A stretch of DNA of 64,000 nucleotides, from contig NZ_CP014646.1 in the NCBI RefSeq assembly GCF_001051995.2, positions 124,001 through 188,000 of the forward strand, in the 5' to 3' direction. The stretch comes from Thauera humireducens. Its GTDB lineage: Bacteria; Pseudomonadota; Gammaproteobacteria; Burkholderiales; Rhodocyclaceae. The notes below the pieces were generated by a model. The model saw only the letters and a program-made list of their open reading frames with translations, did no database searches and was not told the origin of the DNA. Numbering within the stretch: position 1 is the stretch's first letter; every line of letters starts with the position of its first letter. The translations under genes were made by a program, and so were the position numbers. This document shows, piece after piece, positions 7,929-16,887 of the stretch.

Positions 7929-9260
7929 ATGACCACTTTCAAGACACCGGACCTGCCGCGCGTCGGCTTCGTATCCCTCGGTTGCCCGAAGGCGACGGTC
8001 GATTCGGAGCATATCCTGACCCGGCTGCGGGCCGAGGGCTACAGCATCACGGGTTCGTACGACGATGCCGACCTGGTGGTCGTCAATACCTGTGGGTTCA
8101 TCGACGCCGCGGTCGAGGAGTCGCTCGATGCGATCGGCGAGGCGCTCAACGAGAACGGCAAGGTCATCGTCACGGGCTGTCTCGGTGCCAAGGACGACGT
8201 GATCCTGGCCGCGCATCCGCAGGTGCTCGCAGTGACCGGTCCGCACGCGACTGAAGAAGTGATGCATGCGGTGCACAAGCACCTGCCCAAGCCGCACGAT
8301 CCCTTCACCGACCTCGTACCGCCGCAGGGTATCCGGCTCACGCCGCAGCACTACGCCTACCTGAAGATTTCCGAAGGCTGCAACCACCGCTGCACCTTCT
8401 GCATCATCCCGTCGATGCGGGGCGACCTGGTGAGCCGGCCCATCCACGAGGTGATGCGTGAGGCCGAGGCGCTGGCCGATTCCGGCGTCAAGGAAATCCT
8501 CGTCATCTCGCAGGACACCTCGGCCTACGGCGTGGACGTGAAGTACCGCACCGGCTTCTGGGGTGGCCGGCCGATCAAGACGCGTCTGCTCGAACTGGCC
8601 AAGGCGCTGGGCGAACTGGGCATCTGGATCCGCATGCACTACGTCTATCCCTATCCCAGCGTGGATGACCTGATTCCGCTGATGGCCGAGGGCAAGATCC
8701 TGCCTTACCTGGATGTGCCGTTCCAGCATGCCAGCCCGAAGATCCTGAAAGCGATGAAGCGTCCGGCCAACGCCGAGAACGTGCTCGAGCGCGTGCGCAA
8801 GTGGCGCAGCATCTGTCCGGAACTCACCATTCGCTCGACCTTCATTACCGGCTTCCCCGGCGAGACCGAAGAAGACTTCGAGATGCTGCTGAACTTCCTC
8901 GAGGAGGCCCAGCTTGACCGCGTGGGGGCGTTCGCCTACTCGCCGGTCGAGGGAGCGGCTGCCAACGAGTTGCCGGATGCGGTTCCCGATGAGGTGCGCG
9001 AGGAGCGTCGCGCGCGCCTGATGGACTTCCAGGAAGACATCTCCACGCAGCGCCTCGAAGCCAAGATCGGTCGCGAGATGACGGTGCTGGTGGACGAGGT
9101 GGATGAAGAGGGGGCGCTTGCGCGCTCGCCGGGCGATGCGCCCGAGATCGACGGCCTTGTCGTCATTCCCGATGGCGAGGGCCTGGAGGCCGGTGACTTC
9201 GTGCGCGTGCGCATCACCGATTGCGATGTTCACGACCTTTACGCCGAGCGCCTCGATTGA
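7929..9260 (+). CDS. rimO: Ribosomal protein S12 methylthiotransferase RimO
   Basis: RimO is a radical SAM enzyme that adds a methylthio group to the conserved aspartate of ribosomal protein S12. The 443-residue protein has the three N-terminal cluster cysteines (Cys19, Cys55, Cys84) and the radical SAM motif CxxxCxxC at Cys151, Cys155 and Cys158 ([17 protein letters not shown]). A C-terminal TRAM domain ends near [18 protein letters not shown]. The N-terminus [15 protein letters not shown] separates it from the related tRNA enzyme MiaB. ATG 7929 was chosen because it directly precedes the conserved region. It follows phaR by 56 bases. Confidence 0.95.
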   Translation: MTTFKTPDLPRVGFVSLGCPKATVDSEHILTRLRAEGYSITGSYDDADLVVVNTCGFIDAAVEESLDAIGEALNENGKVIVTGCLGAKDDVILAAHPQVLAVTGPHATEEVMHAVHKHLPKPHDPFTDLVPPQGIRLTPQHYAYLKISEGCNHRCTFCIIPSMRGDLVSRPIHEVMREAEALADSGVKEILVISQDTSAYGVDVKYRTGFWGGRPIKTRLLELAKALGELGIWIRMHYVYPYPSVDDLIPLMAEGKILPYLDVPFQHASPKILKAMKRPANAENVLERVRKWRSICPELTIRSTFITGFPGETEEDFEMLLNFLEEAQLDRVGAFAYSPVEGAAANELPDAVPDEVREERRARLMDFQEDISTQRLEAKIGREMTVLVDEVDEEGALARSPGDAPEIDGLVVIPDGEGLEAGDFVRVRITDCDVHDLYAERLD

Positions 9261-9290
9261 GTTTCCGGGCGCCGAGTGCGGAGGCCGGCC

Positions 9291-10280
9291 GTGGTTGTAA
9301 GCCGACAGCCCGCCCGCCTCGTCGCTGAATCGCCGTCGCCTGCCGGCGGCCACGGGCGTGCGCCGGTAATCGGGCTTGCGCTCGGCAGCGGTGCTGCGCG
9401 TGGCTGGTCGCATCTCGGCGTGTTGAAGGCCCTGGCGGCCGAGGGCGTGGTCCCTCAGGTCATCTGCGGCTGCTCGATCGGTGCCTTCGTCGGTGCCGCC
9501 GCGGCATCGGGTGATCTTGCCAAGCTCGCGCAATGGGCTGAATCCCTGAAGTGGCAGGATGTCGTCTCCTTGCTCGATGTTTCGCTGCGTGGCGGGCTCA
9601 TCAAGGGCGACAGGCTCATCGGTTTCTTCGAGCGCAATTTCGTCGATCGCGATTTCACCGAACTTGATACGCGCTTCGCCTGCGTCGCCACCGAGCTGAC
9701 GACGGGTCGCGAGATCTGGCTGCAGGAAGGCAGTGTTTCCGCGGCCGTGCGCGCCTCGATCGCGTTGCCGGGGCTGATGACCCCTGTCATGCATCATGGT
9801 CGGCTGCTGGTCGATGGCGGGCTGGTGAATCCGGTACCGGTGTCGCTGTGCCGCGCGATGGGCGCGGATGTCGTGATCGCCGTCGATCTCGGTTCGGACA
9901 TGGTGGGGCGGGCCTTTCGCCATACCGCCATCGAACCGACGCCAGCGGAGGAGACCGAGGCCGGCTGGACGGATCGCCTGCTCGCCCGCTTCGGGTTCGC
10001 AGGCGGCGACGAACTGGCGGTGCCGCGGCCGGCCAGCTCGAGTAGCGAGGCCTTGCCGTCACTGGTTTCCGTCATCAGCTCGAGCATCAATATCATGCAG
10101 GTGCGCATCGCGCGGAGCAGGCTCGCGGGCGAGCCCGCCGATGTCATGATCTCGCCGAGGGTCGGTCAGCTGGGGCTGATGGACTACCATCGGGCGGCCG
10201 AGGCAATCGCCGAGGGAGAGGCCGCCGTGATGCGCATGCGACCGCTGCTGCGCTACGTGCTCGGTCACGATCCCGACTGA
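9291..10280 (+). CDS. Patatin-like phospholipase family protein
   Basis: A serine acyl hydrolase of the bacterial patatin/RssA type, 329 residues. The oxyanion-hole motif is GSGAARGWSHLG, the nucleophile elbow GCSIGA carries Ser62, and the dyad Asp175 lies in DGGLVNPVP. GTG 9291 was chosen because GGAGG sits six bases upstream; GTG 9276 is also in frame. No signal peptide is visible, so it is probably cytoplasmic or membrane-associated. Substrates of this subgroup are not well defined; phospholipid or lysophospholipid hydrolysis is the likely activity. It is 30 bases downstream of rimO and may share its transcript. Confidence 0.85.
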   Translation: MVVSRQPARLVAESPSPAGGHGRAPVIGLALGSGAARGWSHLGVLKALAAEGVVPQVICGCSIGAFVGAAAASGDLAKLAQWAESLKWQDVVSLLDVSLRGGLIKGDRLIGFFERNFVDRDFTELDTRFACVATELTTGREIWLQEGSVSAAVRASIALPGLMTPVMHHGRLLVDGGLVNPVPVSLCRAMGADVVIAVDLGSDMVGRAFRHTAIEPTPAEETEAGWTDRLLARFGFAGGDELAVPRPASSSSEALPSLVSVISSSINIMQVRIARSRLAGEPADVMISPRVGQLGLMDYHRAAEAIAEGEAAVMRMRPLLRYVLGHDPD

Positions 10281-10328
10281 CTGTCATCACCCGCGACACG
10301 TGGGGGTGCGTTTCCTGGAGTTCTCCGA

Positions 10329-11774
10329 GTGGATCCTTTCATTCGTGCCCTGATCGCAGTGGTCGGCGCCGAGCGTGTCCTTTCCGATCCTGCCGACATG
10401 GCGCCTTACCTGACGGACTGGCGCGGCCGCTACCGCGGTGTAGCGCGTGCCGTCGTCTGTCCTGAAAGCACGGGAGAGGTCGCTGCGGTCGTCAGGCTGT
10501 GTGCCGGGCACGAAGTGCCCATCGTCCCGCAGGGCGGCAATACAGGGCTGTGTGGCGGGGCAACGCCGGGTGCTGATGGCGAGGCCATCGTCCTCGCGCT
10601 GGGGCGCCTCAACCGCATCCGCGACATCGATGCCGATAACAACACGATCGTCGTCGAGGCGGGTTGCACGCTCGCGGCCGTGCAGACCGCCGCAGTGGAG
10701 GCGGGGCGGCTGTTTCCGCTATCGCTCGCGTCCGAAGGTAGCTGCACCATCGGCGGTAACCTGTCGACCAACGCTGGCGGCGTGCAGGTGCTGCGCTACG
10801 GCAACACCCGCGAGCTGGTGCTCGGCCTCGAGGCCGTGTTGCCTGACGGGCGCGTGTGGGATGGCCTGCGCGGCCTGCGCAAGGACAACACGGGTTACGA
10901 CCTCAAGCAGTTGTTCATCGGTGCCGAGGGCACGCTCGGCGTGATCACGGCCGCGGTGCTAAAGCTTTATCCTGCGATCCATCAACGTGCCACCGCCTGG
11001 GTGGCGGTGCCAGACCCGGTTTCAGCCGTGCATATGCTGGGGCTGATGCGCCGACACTGCGGCGATCGTGTCACCGCCTTCGAGATCGTCGGGCGGTCGG
11101 CGCTGGATCTGGTGCTTGCCCACATTCCGGGCAGTCGCGATCCCTTGCTGGGGCGGCCCGAGTGGAGCGTCCTGATCGAATTGTCCGATCCTGCCGAGTC
11201 AGCCGACACCAGAACGCTTCTGGAGGCTGCGTTGTCCCACGCCGTCGATGAAGGGCTCGCCTGCGATGCGGTCGTTGCCAACAGTCTCGCCCAGGCTTCC
11301 GCCTTGTGGGCGTTGCGCGAGAACATCTCCGAGGCTCAGCGCCTGGAAGGCGTCAGCATCAAGCACGACGTATCCGTGCCGGTGAGCCGCATTCCCGATT
11401 TTCTCGATCGTGCCCGACAGCGCCTGACACAAATGTGGCCAGACATCCGTATCGTGGCTTTTGGCCACATCGGCGATGGTAATCTGCACTACAACCTCTC
11501 CAAGCAGGCGGCGGAGGCAAACGCTGCATTCGTTGGCCGTACAAGTGAGGCCAACCGGATCGTGCATGATCTGGTCGCCTCGCTCGGTGGGTCGATTTCC
11601 GCCGAGCACGGACTTGGACAGCTCAAGCGGGACGAGATCCTCCGCTACAAGCCGGCCGTTGAGATGGAGTTGATGCGAAGCATCAAGCGCACCCTGGACC
11701 CGCAGGGCCTGATGAATCCCGGTAAGGTGCTCGATGTGACGGTGCGGGCAGGCAGGGCGAACGAGAAAATCTAA
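10329..11774 (+). CDS. FAD-linked D-2-hydroxyacid dehydrogenase (GlcD/D-2-hydroxyglutarate dehydrogenase family)
   Basis: A 481-residue flavoprotein of the VAO/GlcD family. The FAD-binding loop is VPQGGNTGLCGG near residue 62, and the C-terminal metal and substrate motifs are AFGHIGDGNLHYN and SAEHGLGQLKRDE. These match D-2-hydroxyglutarate and D-lactate/glycolate dehydrogenases, which pass electrons to an electron-transfer flavoprotein or quinone. D-2-hydroxyglutarate dehydrogenase would recycle the by-product of SerA, but the exact substrate cannot be assigned from sequence. The GTG start has TGGAG eight bases upstream. No GlcE/GlcF partners are adjacent, which argues against glycolate oxidase. 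Confidence 0.85.
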   Translation: MDPFIRALIAVVGAERVLSDPADMAPYLTDWRGRYRGVARAVVCPESTGEVAAVVRLCAGHEVPIVPQGGNTGLCGGATPGADGEAIVLALGRLNRIRDIDADNNTIVVEAGCTLAAVQTAAVEAGRLFPLSLASEGSCTIGGNLSTNAGGVQVLRYGNTRELVLGLEAVLPDGRVWDGLRGLRKDNTGYDLKQLFIGAEGTLGVITAAVLKLYPAIHQRATAWVAVPDPVSAVHMLGLMRRHCGDRVTAFEIVGRSALDLVLAHIPGSRDPLLGRPEWSVLIELSDPAESADTRTLLEAALSHAVDEGLACDAVVANSLAQASALWALRENISEAQRLEGVSIKHDVSVPVSRIPDFLDRARQRLTQMWPDIRIVAFGHIGDGNLHYNLSKQAAEANAAFVGRTSEANRIVHDLVASLGGSISAEHGLGQLKRDEILRYKPAVEMELMRSIKRTLDPQGLMNPGKVLDVTVRAGRANEKI

Positions 11775-11782
11775 AAAAGGTG

Positions 11783-11811
11783 TTTACAGGGTTCAATTGC
11801 AGACCTATAAT
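11783..11811 (+). promoter_or_regulatory. Sigma-70 promoter of the first tRNA triplet
   Basis: TTTACA (11783-11788) and TATAAT (11806-11811) are separated by 17 bases. Transcription would start about 10 bases before tRNA-Ala. This is a near-consensus promoter, as expected for stable RNA. Confidence 0.85.
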
Positions 11812-11828
11812 GCGCGCTCTTCGGTGAC

Positions 11829-11904
<76 letters not shown>

Positions 11905-11933
11905 AATCGAAGTTGTGGTTGTTGCAGTACGTA

Positions 11934-12009
11934 GTCCCCATCGTCTAGAGGCCTAGGACACCGCCCTTTCACGGCGATAACCGGGGTTCGAATCCCCGTG
12001 GGGACGCCA
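11934..12009 (+). tRNA. tRNA-Glu (TTC), copy 1
   Basis: A 76-base tRNA with encoded CCA. Acceptor GTCCCCA pairs with TGGGGAC, the anticodon loop CTTTCAC gives anticodon TTC, and the T arm is CCGGGGTTCGAATCCCCG. Confidence 0.97.
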
Positions 12010-12076
12010 ATTCAAGGCGTTTTAGCCTGGATGGGCTGGAATGCAGGGCCGGCAGAACGTCGGTGCAGTTTGGTGC

Positions 12077-12153
12077 GGAGTGGTAGTTCAGTTGGTTAGA
12101 ATACCGGCCTGTCACGCCGGGGGTCGCGGGTTCGAGTCCCGTCCACTCCGCCA
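12077..12153 (+). tRNA. tRNA-Asp (GTC), copy 1
   Basis: A 77-base tRNA with encoded CCA. Acceptor GGAGTGG pairs with CCACTCC, the anticodon loop CTGTCAC gives anticodon GTC, and the T loop is TTCGAGT. Confidence 0.97.
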
Positions 12154-12202
12154 GTTTTAAGTCGGGCCATGCTCAAAGTCTGATCTTCATAGGCCGAAGA
12201 TC

Positions 12203-12231
12203 TTGCTGAAAGCGTCAGTGGTGGCTATAAT
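12203..12231 (+). promoter_or_regulatory. Sigma-70 promoter of the second tRNA triplet
   Basis: TTGCTG (12203-12208) and TATAAT (12226-12231), 17-base spacing, placed just upstream of the second tRNA-Ala. The duplicated unit therefore does not depend on the first promoter. Confidence 0.8.
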
Positions 12232-12245
12232 CGCCGGCTCGTTGT

Positions 12246-12321
<76 letters not shown>

Positions 12322-12343
12322 AGGGTTTTAAAGCAGTACCGCA

Positions 12344-12419
12344 GTCCCCATCGTCTAGAGGCCTAGGACACCGCCCTTTCACGGCGATAACCGGGGTTCG
12401 AATCCCCGTGGGGACGCCA
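12344..12419 (+). tRNA. tRNA-Glu (TTC), copy 2
   Basis: Identical to the copy at 11934-12009: 76 bases, anticodon TTC, CCA encoded. It is 22 bases after tRNA-Ala copy 2. Confidence 0.97.
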
Positions 12420-12480
12420 ACATCGCAGTCTGGCGTAGCCAGATTGCAGTGCCGGAGATATCCGGCGGCAGGTTCGGTGC

Positions 12481-12557
12481 GGAGTGGTAGTTCAGTTGGT
12501 TAGAATACCGGCCTGTCACGCCGGGGGTCGCGGGTTCGAGTCCCGTCCACTCCGCCA
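12481..12557 (+). tRNA. tRNA-Asp (GTC), copy 2
   Basis: Identical to the copy at 12077-12153: 77 bases, anticodon GTC, CCA encoded. A strong terminator follows directly. Confidence 0.97.
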
Positions 12558-12566
12558 AATGATCAA

Positions 12567-12591
12567 GGGAGCCCATGGGCTCCCTTTTTTT
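12567..12591 (+). terminator. Rho-independent terminator of the tRNA cluster
   Basis: Stem GGGAGCCC (12567-12574) with GGGCTCCC (12577-12584), then seven T. It begins ten bases after the last tRNA. Confidence 0.92.
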
Positions 12592-12707
12592 GCGTTCACG
12601 TCCCAGGCGGCGTTGCGTTCGGCAGCGTCGCCCGATTCTTCCCGTCTTCTCTGCTATTGCCCGGCCAGCCTCGCTGGCGCGCACTGATCAAATCCGTTAA
12701 AGTCACG

Positions 12708-12729
12708 CTCCATACGCAGCGGTATGGAG
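12708..12729 (+). promoter_or_regulatory. Inverted repeat upstream of hbd
   Basis: Perfect 8-bp inverted repeat CTCCATAC / GTATGGAG with a six-base centre, 57 bases before the hbd start codon. It could be an operator for an acyl-CoA-responsive regulator or a 5' UTR hairpin. Sequence alone does not decide. Confidence 0.45.
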
Positions 12730-12785
12730 TCCGAGATCTCTCGGTTCCTGCTCGCGTAGCGAACCTGATTGGGAGAGTTTTCGAG

Positions 12786-13637
12786 ATGACTATCAGCAAG
12801 ATCGGTGTGGTGGGTGCGGGAACGATGGGTAACGGCATTACGCAGGCCTTCGCGGTTGCGGGTCTCGACGTGGTGATGATGGACATCGGCGAGCCGCAGG
12901 TGCAGCGCGGCCTGGCGACGATTGGTGCAAGTCTGGATCGGCTGATCAAGAAGGAAAAGATGAGTGCCGAGCAGAAGGCCGCAGCGATGGCGCGTATCTC
13001 GACCGCCACGGCGGTGTCGGCTCTCGCGGATTGCGATCTGGTGATCGAGGCTGCGACGGAGAACCTCGAACTCAAGCTCGACATCTTCGCGCAACTCGAC
13101 GCTGTAATGCGCGCAGACGCGATTCTCGCCAGCAATACCTCGTCGATTTCGATCACCAAGCTTGCAGCGGCGACCGAGCGTTCTGCCCAGGTGATCGGCA
13201 TGCATTTCTTCAACCCGGTGCCGATGATGGCGCTGGTGGAAGTGATCCGCGGCCTGCAGACCTCGGATGAGACCTACGCGAAAGTCGAGTCGGTTGCCAA
13301 GGCGATTGGCAAGACGCCGGTCCAGATCAAGAACAGTCCGGGCTTCGTCGTGAACAGGATGTTGTGCCCGATGATCAACGAGGCCGTGTTCGCGCTGGGC
13401 GAAGGTCTCGCGACGGCTGCCGAGATCGACGAGGCGATGAAGCTGGGGTGCAACCACCCGATCGGCCCGCTCGCGCTCTGCGACCTTATTGGTCTCGATG
13501 TCCAGCTGGCGGTGATGCAGGTGCTGTTCGACGGGTTCAAGGACCCGAAGTATCGTCCGGCACCGCTCCTTGTCGAGATGGTGGAGGCGGGCTATCTGGG
13601 TCGCAAGACTGGCAAGGGTTTCTTCGATTACAGCTGA
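12786..13637 (+). CDS. hbd: 3-hydroxybutyryl-CoA dehydrogenase
   Basis: Oxidises or reduces the (S)-3-hydroxybutyryl-CoA/acetoacetyl-CoA pair with NAD(P), as part of butyrate or short-chain beta-oxidation metabolism. The 283-residue protein has the N-terminal GxGxxG fold ([10 protein letters not shown], Gly10-Gly15), the catalytic region [14 protein letters not shown] with His140, and the C-terminal dimerisation domain ending [14 protein letters not shown] 12786 was chosen because it precedes the conserved N-terminus after GGGAG. It stands alone between the tRNA cluster and a bidirectional terminator. Together with ketothiolase and the PHA genes it can link acetoacetyl-CoA pools, but its stereochemistry differs from PhaB. 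Confidence 0.93.
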   Translation: MTISKIGVVGAGTMGNGITQAFAVAGLDVVMMDIGEPQVQRGLATIGASLDRLIKKEKMSAEQKAAAMARISTATAVSALADCDLVIEAATENLELKLDIFAQLDAVMRADAILASNTSSISITKLAAATERSAQVIGMHFFNPVPMMALVEVIRGLQTSDETYAKVESVAKAIGKTPVQIKNSPGFVVNRMLCPMINEAVFALGEGLATAAEIDEAMKLGCNHPIGPLALCDLIGLDVQLAVMQVLFDGFKDPKYRPAPLLVEMVEAGYLGRKTGKGFFDYS

Positions 13638-13686
13638 GTCCTGTGCCGCATGCGCCCGCTTGGGCATGCGGGCTTGCGGAAAAAGA

Positions 13687-13710
13687 AAACGCCACCCTTG
13701 GGTGGCGTTT
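13687..13710. terminator. Bidirectional terminator between hbd and rho
   Basis: Perfect 11-bp stem AAACGCCACCC/GGGTGGCGTTT with a TT loop. The A-rich run before it and the T run after it let it work for hbd (plus) and rho (minus), which converge here. Confidence 0.85.
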
Positions 13711-13733
13711 GTACTTGCGGAGCATGCCAGGCG

Positions 13734-15188
13734 TTAGCCGCGGCCGGAACGCATGGCGTCGAAGAACTCGGCGTTGCTCTTTGTGGCCTTGATCTTGTCG
13801 AGCAGGAACTCCATCGCGTCGATGTCGTCCATTCCGTACAGCAGCTTGCGCAGGATCCAGACCTTTTGCAGGATGTCCTGCTTGAGCAGCAACTCCTCGC
13901 GACGCGTGCCCGAGCGGTTGACGTTGATCGCCGGATAGACGCGTTTCTCGGCCATGCGGCGATCGAGGTGGAGCTCCATGTTGCCGGTGCCCTTGAACTC
14001 CTCGTAGATCACGTCGTCCATGCGGCTGCCGGTGTCGATCAGCGCAGTGGCGATGATGGTCAGCGAGCCGCCTTCCTCGATGTTGCGTGCCGCGCCGAAG
14101 AAGCGCTTGGGCTTCTGCAGTGCGTTGGCATCGACGCCGCCGGTCAGTACCTTGCCGGAGGCAGGGACGACCGTATTGTAGGCGCGCGCCAGGCGGGTCA
14201 GCGAGTCGAGCAGGATCACGACGTCGTACTTGTGTTCGGTCAGGCGCTTGGCCTTCTCGATCACCATCTCGGCGACCTGCACGTGACGCGTGGCCGGCTC
14301 GTCGAAGGTGGACGCCACGACCTCGCCCTTCACCGAGCGGAGCATTTCCGTCACTTCTTCCGGGCGTTCGTCGATCAGCAGTACGATCAGCTTCACGTCA
14401 GGATGATTGGCCGTGATCGCGTGGGCAATGTGCTGCAGCATGACCGTCTTGCCGCTCTTGGGCGGGGCGACGAGCAGGCCGCGCTGGCCCTTGCCGATCG
14501 GTGCGATCATGTCGATCACGCGGCTGGTGATGTTTTCCTCGCCGCGGACATCGCGCTCGAGCTTCAGGCATTCCTGCGGGTGCAGGGGCGTGAGGTTCTC
14601 GAACAGGATCTTGCTCTTGCACTCTTCCGGCGGTCGACCGTTGATCTTGTCGAGCTTGGTCAGCGCGAAATAGCGCTCGCCGTCCTTGGGCGTGCGGATT
14701 TCGCCTTCGATCGTGTCCCCGGTGCGCAGGTTGAAGCGCCGGATCTGCGAGGGGGAGACGTAGATGTCGTCCGTCCCCGCGAGATACGAGGTGTCCGGGG
14801 AGCGCAGGAAGCCGAATCCGTCAGGCAGCACTTCGAGTGCGCCGTCGCCACAGATCGGTTCGCCCCTGCGGGCACGGTTGCGGAGCAGCGCGAAGACGAG
14901 TTCCTGCTTGCGCAGCCTGTTCGCGCCTTCGACGCCGGCTTCAGTGGCCATCTGCAGCAGTTCGCTGACGTGCAGGGCCTTGAGTTCGGACAGGTGAAGG
15001 GCGGGGACGTCGGGGTTGCGGGGCGTGACGTTGCCGTCCTCGCCACCATTGTCGACGTCGAACAGATCGTCTTCGGTCTGCGGATTCTGGGGGGGATTAC
15101 CGTCGCGATTGCGCGCGCCACGGCGACGGGCGCGCGAAGAACCGCGAGAACGGGCCGGACCTTGGTCTGGCTTAGATGTTGCTGTCAA
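13734..15188 (-). CDS. rho: Transcription termination factor Rho with N-terminal extension
   Basis: Rho is the hexameric RNA helicase that ends transcription at C-rich sites. The canonical protein begins near residue 64 ([19 protein letters not shown]). It has the RNA-binding OSB domain (about 112-180), Walker [12 protein letters not shown], the [10 protein letters not shown] region and the C-terminal motor. The unusual part is residues 1-63: a basic RS/RG stretch ([20 protein letters not shown]) then an acidic, Asn/Pro-rich stretch. I see no later in-frame ATG, GTG or TTG before the conserved part, so the extension seems real. The start overlaps the trxA stop by 17 bases. Total 484 residues, against 419 in E. 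coli. Confidence 0.95.
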   Translation of the reverse strand: MTATSKPDQGPARSRGSSRARRRGARNRDGNPPQNPQTEDDLFDVDNGGEDGNVTPRNPDVPALHLSELKALHVSELLQMATEAGVEGANRLRKQELVFALLRNRARRGEPICGDGALEVLPDGFGFLRSPDTSYLAGTDDIYVSPSQIRRFNLRTGDTIEGEIRTPKDGERYFALTKLDKINGRPPEECKSKILFENLTPLHPQECLKLERDVRGEENITSRVIDMIAPIGKGQRGLLVAPPKSGKTVMLQHIAHAITANHPDVKLIVLLIDERPEEVTEMLRSVKGEVVASTFDEPATRHVQVAEMVIEKAKRLTEHKYDVVILLDSLTRLARAYNTVVPASGKVLTGGVDANALQKPKRFFGAARNIEEGGSLTIIATALIDTGSRMDDVIYEEFKGTGNMELHLDRRMAEKRVYPAINVNRSGTRREELLLKQDILQKVWILRKLLYGMDDIDAMEFLLDKIKATKSNAEFFDAMRSGRG

Positions 15189-15498
15189 TGAAGGCGGTCA
15201 GTTGAGATTTGGAAAGGGCGCCCACTTTGGTCGCCTCGACGTTGCCACCCTTGAACAGCATCAGCGTGGGAATGCCGCGGATGCCGTACTTGGCGGGAGT
15301 GTCCTGGTTTTCGTCGATGTTGAGCTTGGCAACCTTGAGTTTGCCAGCGTAGTCCTTGGCGACGTCATCCAGAATGGGGGCGATCATCTTGCACGGACCG
15401 CACCATTCGGCCCAGTAATCGACCAGAACAGGGGTCTGGGACTGCAGCACTTCGGACTCGAAGTTGCCGTCGGTCACATAGTGGATATGCTCGCTCAT
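15172..15498 (-). CDS. trxA: Thioredoxin 1
   Basis: Small cytoplasmic disulfide reductase, 108 residues, with the active site WCGPCK (Cys33 and Cys36) and the cis-proline segment [14 protein letters not shown]. It is 108 residues long, like E. coli TrxA. It lies upstream of rho and overlaps it by 17 bases, so the two are co-transcribed and probably translationally coupled. A good minus-strand sigma-70 promoter lies about 130 bases upstream. Confidence 0.96.
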   Translation of the reverse strand: MSEHIHYVTDGNFESEVLQSQTPVLVDYWAEWCGPCKMIAPILDDVAKDYAGKLKVAKLNIDENQDTPAKYGIRGIPTLMLFKGGNVEATKVGALSKSQLTAFIDSNI

Positions 15499-15601
15499 GA
15501 TTCCTCACATCAGGGGTGGCGGGTATTGACGCGATGCAAACACGCTCGCGGGTACTGCTTGGACGGGGAGGCAAGGTGTACGCGGGTCCGCTCACCTTGG
15601 A

Positions 15602-15619
15602 GAGAAACGTGAATTTCTC
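15602..15619 (-). promoter_or_regulatory. Small palindrome in the trxA-rho leader
   Basis: GAGAAA and TTTCTC separated by six bases, about 10 bases downstream of the predicted trxA transcription start. It could be an operator or an mRNA hairpin. Confidence 0.3.
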
Positions 15620-15635
15620 AGGAGAATTTGGTCGA

Positions 15636-15664
15636 AAGTTATGCGATGCAGTCGGCTGCGTCAA
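15636..15664 (-). promoter_or_regulatory. Sigma-70 promoter of trxA-rho
   Basis: On the minus strand TTGACG (15664-15659) and TAACTT (15641-15636) are spaced by 17 bases. This predicts a start near 15629 and a leader of about 130 bases before trxA. Confidence 0.65.
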
Positions 15665-15704
15665 GCAAATTGGCGCAGGAAACAGTGCGTGCTCGCGCGG
15701 ATCG

Positions 15705-15734
15705 TGGCGAAAATGCAAAGGGCTGGACTATATT
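15705..15734 (+). promoter_or_regulatory. Weak candidate promoter of fdxA
   Basis: TATATT at 15729-15734 is a fair minus-10. The best upstream hexamer (TGGCGA, 15705-15710, 18-base spacing) matches minus-35 poorly. The transcript would start about 50 bases before fdxA. Confidence 0.35.
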
Positions 15735-15789
15735 GTGGCCTGCGCACGCGTCCCCGATACGCGGCGAACCCAACAGGCTGGAGAGAGCA

Positions 15790-16113
15790 ATGACTTACGT
15801 GGTGACTGAATCCTGCATCCGCTGCAAATACACCGACTGTGTGGATGTGTGTCCGGTGGACTGCTTTCGCGAGGGGCCGAATTTTCTCGTAATCGACCCC
15901 GAGGAGTGCATCGACTGTACCTTGTGCGTGGCCGAGTGCCCGGTGGAGGCGATCTACGCCGAGGACGACGTGCCGGCGGACCAGCATCAGTTCATCGCGC
16001 TCAACGCCGAACTGTCCAAGAAGTGGAAGCCCATCGTGGAGCGCAAGGATGCGTTGCCCGATGCTTCGGACTGGGCGAAGGTCAAGGACAAGCTGGGTGA
16101 GTTGCAGCGCTGA
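15790..16113 (+). CDS. fdxA: Seven-iron ferredoxin FdxA
   Basis: A 107-residue 7Fe-8S ferredoxin. The N-terminal [18 protein letters not shown] segment holds the [3Fe-4S]-type cysteines and [12 protein letters not shown] holds the [4Fe-4S] set. A C-terminal tail of about 50 residues (helix EWKPI-like, [16 protein letters not shown]) is typical of FdxA of Azotobacter and other proteobacteria. It is a cytoplasmic low-potential electron carrier; the redox partner is not evident from the neighbours. Confidence 0.95.
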   Translation: MTYVVTESCIRCKYTDCVDVCPVDCFREGPNFLVIDPEECIDCTLCVAECPVEAIYAEDDVPADQHQFIALNAELSKKWKPIVERKDALPDASDWAKVKDKLGELQR

Positions 16114-16131
16114 CACTGCCGGGTTCTGCCT

Positions 16132-16159
16132 TTGCGGCGCCGGTGCGATGCACTAATAT
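16132..16159 (+). promoter_or_regulatory. Candidate promoter of the CBS-domain gene
   Basis: TTGCGG (16132-16137) and TAATAT (16154-16159), 16-base spacing, about 50 bases before the start codon. Confidence 0.4.
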
Positions 16160-16209
16160 GGCGCATCGAACCCACGGTCCGAGCGACTGAACAAGGCACG
16201 GAGAGCAAC

Positions 16210-16662
16210 ATGCTGGTAAGCGAGATTCTCGCCATCAAGGGCAAGGTGCTATTCACCATCGCACCCAACAAGAGTGTTGCCGAGGCAATCGAGATCATGA
16301 ACGAGCAGGATGTTGGCTCGCTCGTGGTCTTCTCGCGCGGTGAGATGGTCGGCATGTTGACCTTCCGTCAGGTCCTGCAGGGTGTGCAGAAGGGCAGCGC
16401 TGACTTGCATGCGCTCACCGTCGAAGCGGTCATGATCCGGAATCCGTTTGTGGCTTCCCCCAATATGGAGATGGACGAGTTGCGGCGGATGATGGTGGAG
16501 CATCACCAGCGCTACCTGCCCGTGATGGACGGCCATACCCTGCTGGGCGTCGTGAGCTTTCACGACGTCGCCAAGGCAGTGCTGGAAGAGCAGAGCTTCG
16601 AGAACCGGATGCTCAAGAACTACATCCGTAACTGGCCGGCACAGGAGGAAGAAGAGCGCTGA
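16210..16662 (+). CDS. CBS-domain pair protein
   Basis: A 150-residue protein made of two CBS motifs (about residues 10-65 and 75-132). Typical signatures are TIAPNKSVAEAIEIMNEQDV, MVGMLTFRQVLQGV and HHQRYLPVMDGHTLLGVVSF. CBS pairs bind adenosine nucleotides (AMP, ATP, SAM or NADH) and act as energy sensors. With no attached catalytic or transport domain, this one probably regulates a partner in trans, which is unknown. ATG 16210 follows GGAGAG. The reading frame stays open upstream, but the conserved part starts at LVSEIL. Confidence 0.88.
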   Translation: MLVSEILAIKGKVLFTIAPNKSVAEAIEIMNEQDVGSLVVFSRGEMVGMLTFRQVLQGVQKGSADLHALTVEAVMIRNPFVASPNMEMDELRRMMVEHHQRYLPVMDGHTLLGVVSFHDVAKAVLEEQSFENRMLKNYIRNWPAQEEEER

Positions 16663-16887
16663 TCAGATTTCGGGGCTGACCGCCCCAGGTGGTGGCGGAT
16701 TCGCCATCCCTCCATGGCAGGCGCGTCGCGTCTGCCGACGTCGACTTCTGCACACAAGACAAGGAAGCGACGAGCGTTGGAATTCAGTGGTGGAGCCGGC
16801 TGCTCGCGGCTCCGCATGACGCCTTGGGAGGGCGGGGCTGGCCGGGATCGAACCGGTCGGCAATTTCCAGCATAAGGAGGAGACCGC

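Noticed and set aside
13650..15191. 513-codon plus-strand open frame opposite rho
   Set aside because: Rho is certain on the minus strand from its Walker and RNA-binding motifs; this frame is its complement.
16840..16875. Minus-strand tRNA-like T arm (CCGGTTCGATCCCGG) upstream of fadD, possible tRNA remnant or integration scar
   Set aside because: Only the T-arm pattern is present. I could not find a matching acceptor, anticodon arm or CCA end, and there are no integrase or phage genes nearby, so chance in GC-rich DNA is more likely.
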